In this document: piece after piece, positions 1-3,105 of the stretch
Position numbering within the stretch: the stretch's first letter is position 1
How the letters are laid out: each line of letters starts with the position of its first letter
Source of the DNA: an uncultured Clostridia bacterium
GTDB taxonomy: Bacteria > Bacillota > Clostridia > Oscillospirales > Ruminococcaceae
NCBI GenBank assembly: GCA_947381875.1
Contig: CANCXY010000237.1
Location: 1-5,176 of the forward strand
DNA: 5,176 nucleotides
Direction: 5' to 3'
The notes under the pieces: model-generated
The model's database searches: none
The model's input: the letters and a program-made list of their open reading frames with translations, nothing else
Told to the model about the DNA's origin: nothing
Program-made: the position numbers and the translations under genes

Positions 1-150
1 GTGGTCTCGGCCCCCAGATCGACCAGCGCCACGGCCGCCCCCCGCGCGGCGGGCAAAAAAGAAAAATGGACAGGGAGTGTTCAAAGCGGGGGCGTTTTAT
101 GTATTTTCCCGCCCGCAGGGTGGGGAGATGTACGGAAATGGCCCTGCGGC

Positions 151-179
151 TTGGACACCTCCGGCGGATACCATATGTT
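151..179 (+). promoter_or_regulatory. Probable sigma-A promoter of the sugar-binding lipoprotein gene
   Basis: A -35 box TTGGAC (151-156) and a -10 box TATGTT (174-179) are separated by exactly 17 bp. Transcription would begin near 186 and give a leader of about 55 nt before the GTG start at 241. Both boxes are imperfect (4 of 6 matches each), so the promoter may need an activator. The -10 box lies inside the dyad at 167-182. Confidence 0.5.
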
Positions 180-182
180 ATC
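167..182. promoter_or_regulatory. 16-bp dyad overlapping the -10 box, possible operator
   Basis: GATACCATATGTTATC is an inverted repeat centred on CATATG with a single mismatched pair (GATACCAT against ATGTTATC). It covers the proposed -10 box, a common place for a repressor operator. The left half, with flanking bases (GGATACCATATGT), recurs exactly at 2690-2702, and GATACCATA recurs at 3013-3021 just before the mannosidase gene. No regulator gene is present in the window, so the cognate protein is unknown. Confidence 0.35.
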
Positions 183-223
183 AATGCGCTCTCAGGAGAA
201 GGGCGGCTTGATATAAAAAAAAT

Positions 224-229
224 AAGGAG
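224..229 (+). promoter_or_regulatory. Ribosome binding site that fixes the GTG start at 241
   Basis: AAGGAG lies 11 nt before the GTG at 241, and no in-frame ATG gives a full lipoprotein signal peptide. An ATG at 230 directly abuts the site and opens only a four-codon frame ending in TGA at 242-244, so it is unlikely to be used. Confidence 0.8.
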
Positions 230-240
230 ATGAACGAAGC

Positions 241-1887
241 GTGAAAAAGAGAATTTTTGCGATGCTGCTTGCGGCGGCCATGGTGTGTACCCTTCTGGCG
301 GCCTGCGGCGGCGGCACAAGCTCCAGCAGCGGTAGTTCCAGCACTGGCGGGGATACAAGCAGCGCGGCGGGCGGCGGAGACGTTGGCGGCGAATTCAACC
401 CCGGCCTGAAGAACCTGCCTCTGGTGGAAAACAAGGGCGACTACACCTTCTCCATTTTCTGCGACGATTCCAGCGCCACGGGCGAATTTGCTATGCTGCC
501 CATCCTTGAGGAGCAGACCAACGTCGTAGTTGACCTGCGCATCATGGAGAACTCCAACGCAAAAACACGTTTGAACCTCGACCTGAACGCCAACGAGTAT
601 GCCGACGTGGTCGGCGGCTGGCTGCTCAGCGAAACCGATATCCTGAAATACGGTGTACAGCAGAAGGTCTTTATCCCGCTGGAGGATATCTACGAGGAGT
701 ATTGCCCGCGCATCACCGAGATCCTGAACCTGCCTGGCGTCCGCGAAGAAATGACGGCTTCGGACGGCCATATCTACACGATCCCCTATGTCACCGGTGA
801 CACGACCGTTGGCTATACCCCGTACATTAGCGAGACATGGCTGAAGAACGTTGGTATGGAAATGCCCAAGACGACCGATGAATTCGCGGAAGTCCTGCGC
901 GCTTTCAAGGCACAGGACGCGAATGGCAATGGCGACCCGAACGACGAGATTCCCTTCTCCACCGACCCGGACAACAAGCATCTGGAAGCCATGACTGGCT
1001 ATTTTGGCCTGCCGATGGACAAAGACGGTCGGGGCATTCTGGACGGCAAGGTCGTCTACGCCGGCATCAGCCCGCAGTACCGTGAATTCCTGATTTGGTT
1101 CTCCGGCCTGTATAAAGAAGGCCTGATCGACCCCGAAGTTTCCACGCAGGATACCTCCGTGTGGGAAGGCAAGGGCAACCGCGGTATCATCGGCTGCTCT
1201 ATCGCTTATGGCTCCGGCGAGTTCTCCGGCGAGCAGATGACGACTCCTGAGGAACGCCCGTCCTATAGCCCGCTGCCTGTTCTGAACGCCGACAATGGCG
1301 GCATCTGGCTGCGTGATACCACCGGCTTCAGCGTTTTCAATACGCAGGCCGCCATCACCGATAAGGCAGAACACCCCGAAATCATCGCCCGCTGGTTCGA
1401 CAATGCGTTTTCGCTTGAAAACGGCATCGGCTGCAACATGGGCCCGGTCGGCGTTGTCGTGAAGAAGGAAGGCGACGACTACGTAAAGTATCAGCTGGAC
1501 GACCTTGGCCTCAGCGACGAGGAGAAGGAAAAGCTCGGCTGGGGCAACCTGTGGATGCAGTCCATGCCGAAGTACCTGCCGAAGGACTTCGAGGTTGTCG
1601 AAGAGGGCAAGCTGTACGACGAGAAGAAAGCCATTCAGAAGTTCTATGAGCCGAACCTGACCGAGGGTGTCATCCCGAAGGTGAAGATTGCTGAGGAAGA
1701 TATGGAGACCTACTCCGACTACTCCACTCTGATCACCAACTACTTCACAGGCCAGCAGGCGCAGTTTATCGCCGGCGAACTGGATGCCAGCGACGATGCT
1801 ACCTGGCAGGCGTATGTGGATGGCTTCAAGGCGCAGAACCTTGAGGAGTACTGCCGCATCCTCGGTGTTGAGGAAATTGTTGAGTAA
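241..1887 (+). CDS. Extracellular sugar-binding lipoprotein of a carbohydrate ABC transporter (LplA-like)
   Basis: This 548-residue protein is the ligand-capturing component of a carbohydrate ABC importer, anchored outside the membrane by a lipid. Residues 1-21 form a type II signal peptide (basic MKKR, hydrophobic core), with lipobox LAAC and modified Cys22. A Ser/Gly-rich spacer follows to about residue 52. The binding fold then shows family hallmarks: DGHIYTIPY at 175-183, a hinge-side helix near 212-225, and an EF-hand-like loop with D226, N228, N230, D232 and E236 leading into IPF, seen in LplA-type proteins and probably binding calcium. The C-terminus (WQAYVDGF through LEEYCRIL) is typical of this class. 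The length fits the 500-560 residue LplA-like proteins. The start is set by AAGGAG upstream and by the signal peptide. No permease or ATPase gene is in the window, so it is either the end of an upstream operon or an orphan binding protein. The substrate cannot be read from the sequence; the mannosidase downstream suggests a mannose-containing glycan (inference). Confidence 0.93.
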   Translation: MKKRIFAMLLAAAMVCTLLAACGGGTSSSSGSSSTGGDTSSAAGGGDVGGEFNPGLKNLPLVENKGDYTFSIFCDDSSATGEFAMLPILEEQTNVVVDLRIMENSNAKTRLNLDLNANEYADVVGGWLLSETDILKYGVQQKVFIPLEDIYEEYCPRITEILNLPGVREEMTASDGHIYTIPYVTGDTTVGYTPYISETWLKNVGMEMPKTTDEFAEVLRAFKAQDANGNGDPNDEIPFSTDPDNKHLEAMTGYFGLPMDKDGRGILDGKVVYAGISPQYREFLIWFSGLYKEGLIDPEVSTQDTSVWEGKGNRGIIGCSIAYGSGEFSGEQMTTPEERPSYSPLPVLNADNGGIWLRDTTGFSVFNTQAAITDKAEHPEIIARWFDNAFSLENGIGCNMGPVGVVVKKEGDDYVKYQLDDLGLSDEEKEKLGWGNLWMQSMPKYLPKDFEVVEEGKLYDEKKAIQKFYEPNLTEGVIPKVKIAEEDMETYSDYSTLITNYFTGQQAQFIAGELDASDDATWQAYVDGFKAQNLEEYCRILGVEEIVE

Positions 1888-1889
1888 TT

Positions 1890-1918
1890 AGAACTGTTTG
1901 ATTTAAGTTCTTTTTCTT
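1890..1918 (+). terminator. Weak AT-rich hairpin with T-tract just after the lipoprotein gene
   Basis: AGAACT (1890-1895) pairs with AGTTCT (1906-1911) across a 10-nt loop and runs straight into a T-rich stretch (TTTTTCTTC). The position, three bases after the stop codon, suits a terminator, but a six-pair AT-rich stem is weak. It may act together with the stronger hairpin at 1938-1973. Confidence 0.3.
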
Positions 1919-1937
1919 CATGTAATATTCCTTTCAG

Positions 1938-1973
1938 GCATACGGCCGGGGCGGTAACGTCCCGGCCGTATGC
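1938..1973 (+). terminator. Strong GC hairpin with GUAA tetraloop, likely 3' end of the lipoprotein mRNA
   Basis: A perfect 13-bp stem (GCATACGGCCGGG at 1938-1950 with CCCGGCCGTATGC at 1961-1973) extends by three more pairs (one G-U) to a GUAA tetraloop of the GNRA type at 1954-1957. No clean T-run follows (only TGTTGTG), so it may be an mRNA 3'-stabilising or processing hairpin rather than a fully efficient intrinsic terminator. It lies 50 nt after the lipoprotein stop codon. Confidence 0.6.
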
Positions 1974-2051
1974 TGTTGTGCCAAAACATTCCCGCTGATA
2001 TTTCCGCTGTGCCCCTGAAGCGGTAACATTCCCAGCGCTTGCCGCTGTGCC
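1951..2051. repeat. Cluster of short imperfect direct repeats
   Basis: Three words recur: GCGGTAAC at 1951-1958 and 2020-2027, AACATTCCC at 1985-1993 and 2025-2033 (with a related TAACGTCCC at 1955-1963), and CCGCTGTGCC at 2004-2013 and 2042-2051 (with a variant GCTGTTGTGCC at 1972-1982). The spacing of 38-40 bp for two of the words suggests a degenerate tandem duplication of about 40 bp. No function can be assigned. Confidence 0.45.
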
Positions 2052-2067
2052 GGGGGCCTCCCGCCGT

Positions 2068-2177
2068 GTATAGTGAAACCACTTATAAATAGACAAATGA
2101 TTTTTGATGCTCCCCCTGCCCGGAGGGCGGGGGGAGCACGGAAAAACAATGCGCGTTTTCAAGTGGTTTTACTATAC
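2068..2177. repeat. 110-bp nested palindrome, MITE-like or intergenic repeat element
   Basis: The terminal inverted repeats are 17 bp each (2068-2084 and 2161-2177), with every position pairing except one G-U wobble; the left arm reads GTATAGTGAAACCACTT. Inside sits a GC-rich hairpin: GCTCCCCC (2109-2116) pairs with GGGGGAGC (2130-2137), continued by TGCCC with GGGCG-type pairs, and flanked by TTTTT (2101-2105) opposite AAAAA (2142-2146). The whole element could fold into one long hairpin. The outermost TA steps could be a target duplication of the kind made by IS630/mariner-type elements (inference). No transposase is encoded and no T-tract follows the hairpin on either strand, so a plain terminator is less likely. 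Confidence 0.6.
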
Positions 2178-2224
2178 CTGTATATAGCCGCCGGAGGAAA
2201 TTTTCTTTTCTTGCGCAAGTTTGG

Positions 2225-2304
2225 CAGGTGCGGCGTGTACCTTTACCAATATAACGGATGAGAAAGGCAAAGTGTTGAGGGGCAAAAGAAAATATTGGCA
2301 CCTG
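2225..2304. repeat. Long-range inverted repeat with two-part pairing
   Basis: CAGGTGC (2225-2231) can pair with GCACCTG (2298-2304), and CCAATAT (2246-2252) with ATATTGG (2292-2298). The two right-hand words are contiguous, overlapping by one G, while on the left they are separated by 14 nt. In RNA this would form a bulged stem closing an 80-nt domain. The palindrome CTTGCGCAAG lies just upstream at 2210-2219. It may be a structured RNA or the remains of a second repeat element. Confidence 0.35.
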
Positions 2305-2315
2305 ATAAAACAGAA

Positions 2316-2336
2316 GGGGCAGCCAAAGGCCGCCCC
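2316..2336 (-). terminator. GC hairpin with T-rich tail on the minus strand, possible terminator
   Basis: GGGGC (2316-2320) pairs with GCCCC (2332-2336) and GCC (2322-2324) with GGC (2328-2330), with one A/C mismatch and an AAA loop. Read on the minus strand the hairpin is followed by TTCTGTTTTATC, which resembles an intrinsic terminator tail; on the plus strand no T-tract follows. No minus-strand gene is visible that would need it. Confidence 0.3.
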
Positions 2337-2368
2337 CTACTGCGCGAGTACCTGCGCTCTTTGCTTGC

Positions 2369-2409
2369 TGAAAATTTCGGGTGGATTTTCAGATGGATTT
2401 TGCACAAAA
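2369..2409. promoter_or_regulatory. Possible operator dyads just upstream of the ncRNA promoter
   Basis: TGAAAAT (2369-2375) is inverted as ATTTTCA (2385-2391), and TTTTG (2398-2402) is inverted as CAAAA (2405-2409). TGGATTTT occurs twice, 12 bp apart (from 2383 and from 2394). The second dyad ends four bases before the -35 box. They could bind a regulator or act as an AT-rich UP-like element; AT-rich DNA gives such words easily, so the support is modest. Confidence 0.25.
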
Positions 2410-2412
2410 CCC

Positions 2413-2441
2413 TTGACTTTGCAGCCAGCGGGTGCTATAAT
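2413..2441 (+). promoter_or_regulatory. Near-consensus sigma-A promoter of an intergenic RNA
   Basis: TTGACT (2413-2418) and a perfect TATAAT (2436-2441) are separated by the ideal 17 bp, with an extended -10 TG at 2433-2434. It is the best promoter in the window, clearly better than those before the two protein genes. Transcription should begin near 2448. Such strength without nearby operator evidence suggests constitutive, high-level transcription of a short RNA or an attenuated leader. Confidence 0.82.
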
Positions 2442-2447
2442 GCAGAC

Positions 2448-2526
2448 ATAAAAGCGGTACCCGGTGATAGTGCCGTGGCCTATGACGGCATGAATTGTGT
2501 GGGGCACAATTCATGCCATTTTATTT
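2448..2526 (+). ncRNA. Short terminated RNA with attenuator-like alternative stems, class unknown
   Basis: From the expected start near 2448 to the T-tract ending near 2526 the transcript is about 79 nt. Three stems compete. Stem A pairs CGGTAC (2455-2460) with GTGCCG (2470-2475). Stem B pairs TGCCGT (2471-2476) with ACGGCA (2485-2490). Stem C is the 13-bp terminator hairpin 2487-2499/2505-2517. A excludes B, and B excludes C, which is the logic of a transcription attenuator or riboswitch expression platform. No known riboswitch consensus was recognised. Downstream there is no recognisable gene to regulate, so a stand-alone small RNA is equally possible. The RNA's existence rests on promoter plus terminator; its function is unknown. 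Confidence 0.55.
2487..2526 (+). terminator. Intrinsic terminator of the short RNA
   Basis: GGCATGAATTGTG (2487-2499) pairs perfectly with CACAATTCATGCC (2505-2517) across a TGGGG loop and is followed by ATTTTATTT. It lies about 40 nt after the expected transcription start. No T-tract appears on the other strand, so it works in the plus direction. Confidence 0.8.
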
Positions 2527-2545
2527 GGCAAGCGGCGAAAAGTAG

Positions 2546-2601
2546 ATGAAAAAAGCCAAATGCAAAATAAAGAATAACAAAAAGCGCAGGGCTTTCTTCA
2601 T
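2546..2601. repeat. Imperfect inverted repeat downstream of the first terminator
   Basis: ATGAAAAAAGCC (2546-2557) can pair with GGCTTTCTTCAT (2590-2601) with one A/C mismatch, closing an A-rich loop of 32 nt. It would fold in any transcript reading through the terminator at 2487-2526. The left arm begins with an ATG that opens a 61-codon frame to 2731, so folding would hide that start codon. That frame has no clear Shine-Dalgarno site. Confidence 0.3.
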
Positions 2602-2749
2602 GCTTTCCCGCATTTACGACACCCCTCTCTCAGTTGGATTTTCACGATCCTCCTTTCTGGGGGCGCCGCCTTTATGTACTGCCTTTTCAGGATACCATAT
2701 GTCTAATTTTTGTCAATTTATTTTACCGTAGTTATGTAGTTATATAGAG

Positions 2750-2785
2750 CGGTTCATGCTGGGAGGCATGGACCGTTTTATTTTG
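2750..2785 (+). terminator. Strong intrinsic terminator of an unidentified plus-strand transcript
   Basis: CGGTTCATGC (2750-2759) pairs with GCATGGACCG (2766-2775), one pair being G-U, across a TGGGAG loop, and TTTTATTTTG follows directly. It marks the 3' end of a plus-strand transcript, either read-through from the promoter at 2413-2441 or one starting near the GATACCATATG site at 2691. No convincing protein gene ends before it. Confidence 0.8.
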
Positions 2786-2871
2786 TAAATTTTCCGCTGC
2801 TCTTCAAAAAGAAGAATGCCCATGCCTGACAAGGGGAATGCCTTTTCACATAAAAGAAAGACAGCAGATTT

Positions 2872-2952
2872 TTTGCACCTGTTCAGGGGCGGCTTTCTTC
2901 CCTTAAAATTTCCATAAAAAGGCATAAAAACCCGTTGTCCTGAACGTGCAAA
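2872..2952. repeat. Inverted repeat closing an 81-bp segment upstream of the mannosidase gene
   Basis: TTTGCAC (2872-2878) and GTTCAGG (2881-2887), separated by CT, are complementary to the continuous word CCTGAACGTGCAAA (2939-2952). This gives 14 pairs with a 2-nt bulge. The enclosed DNA carries a tandem pair of CATAAAAA (2913-2920 and 2923-2930) with a 10-bp period. It may be a short mobile remnant or a looped regulatory region; there is no terminator-like tail. Confidence 0.4.
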
Positions 2953-2991
2953 TAAAGGGGATGTTCGTACAAATTTTTCGCGTTTTTTCTA

Positions 2992-3020
2992 TTCCAAAAT
3001 GGGCCAAGTTGTGATACCAT
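2992..3020 (+). promoter_or_regulatory. Possible extended -10 promoter of the mannosidase gene
   Basis: TACCAT (3015-3020) has an upstream TG at 3012-3013, an extended -10 arrangement, and a poor -35 (TTCCAA, 2992-2997) at 17 bp spacing. It contains the GATACCATA word (3013-3021) also found in the lipoprotein promoter region. The leader would be about 80 nt. The weak boxes suggest activator dependence, or that another promoter is used. Confidence 0.3.
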
Positions 3021-3093
3021 AACCTTGAAATGCGGGCGTGTTCAACAGGATGGATACGCTCGAAAATTCAGCGGATTTTACGGCAATAAGCCG

Positions 3094-3100
3094 AAAGGAG
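3094..3100 (+). promoter_or_regulatory. Ribosome binding site of the mannosidase gene
   Basis: AAAGGAG lies five nt before the ATG at 3106 and supports that start. Spacing is slightly short but normal for Firmicutes. Confidence 0.85.
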
Positions 3101-3105
3101 AGCCT

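Larger units (their letters stand above)
1..240. other. Leader region upstream of the lipoprotein gene; no convincing gene
   Basis: All three plus frames stay open for much of this GC-rich stretch, but none shows a recognisable protein or a ribosome binding site, and a promoter-like pair lies at 151-179. On the minus strand an open frame runs from a stop at 83-81 to the left edge and could start at a GTG at 32-30. Its few residues include GAAVALVDLGAET, too little to identify. A short GC hairpin (108-114 with 118-124, 3-nt loop, one G-U pair) has no T-tract on either side and is not a terminator. Confidence 0.5.
1888..3105. other. Long structured intergenic region, no convincing protein gene
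   Basis: These 1.2 kb separate the lipoprotein and mannosidase genes. Short open frames exist on both strands, but none has a good ribosome binding site, recognisable motifs or a plausible composition. The stretch instead holds hairpins, direct repeats, a 110-bp nested palindrome, a strong promoter with a short terminated RNA, a second terminator and another inverted repeat, each listed separately. The part from about 2530 to 3000 is AT-rich compared with the flanking genes. Confidence 0.7.

Noticed and set aside
230..244. Four-codon upstream frame (ATG AAC GAA GCG TGA) overlapping the lipoprotein GTG
   Set aside because: Its ATG directly abuts the Shine-Dalgarno site with no spacer, so initiation there is very unlikely.
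181..1374. 397-codon open frame on the minus strand
   Set aside because: It lies antisense to the well-supported lipoprotein gene, has no recognisable motifs and is explained by GC-rich codon usage on the plus strand.
1740..2162. 140-codon minus-strand frame across the lipoprotein 3' end and the intergenic repeats
   Set aside because: It would translate through the GUAA hairpin and most of the nested palindrome, and its composition shows no domain.
2448..2526. Fluoride, guanidine-III and T-box identities for the short RNA
   Set aside because: Local words resemble parts of these (GGTGATA and TATGAC for fluoride, GTACCCGG for guanidine-III, GGTACC for T-box), but the remaining conserved segments and their order are absent.
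2221..2549. Overlapping plus-strand frames of 76 and 84 codons
   Set aside because: They cross the strong promoter at 2413-2441 and a GC hairpin, have poor ribosome binding sites and show no recognisable motifs.
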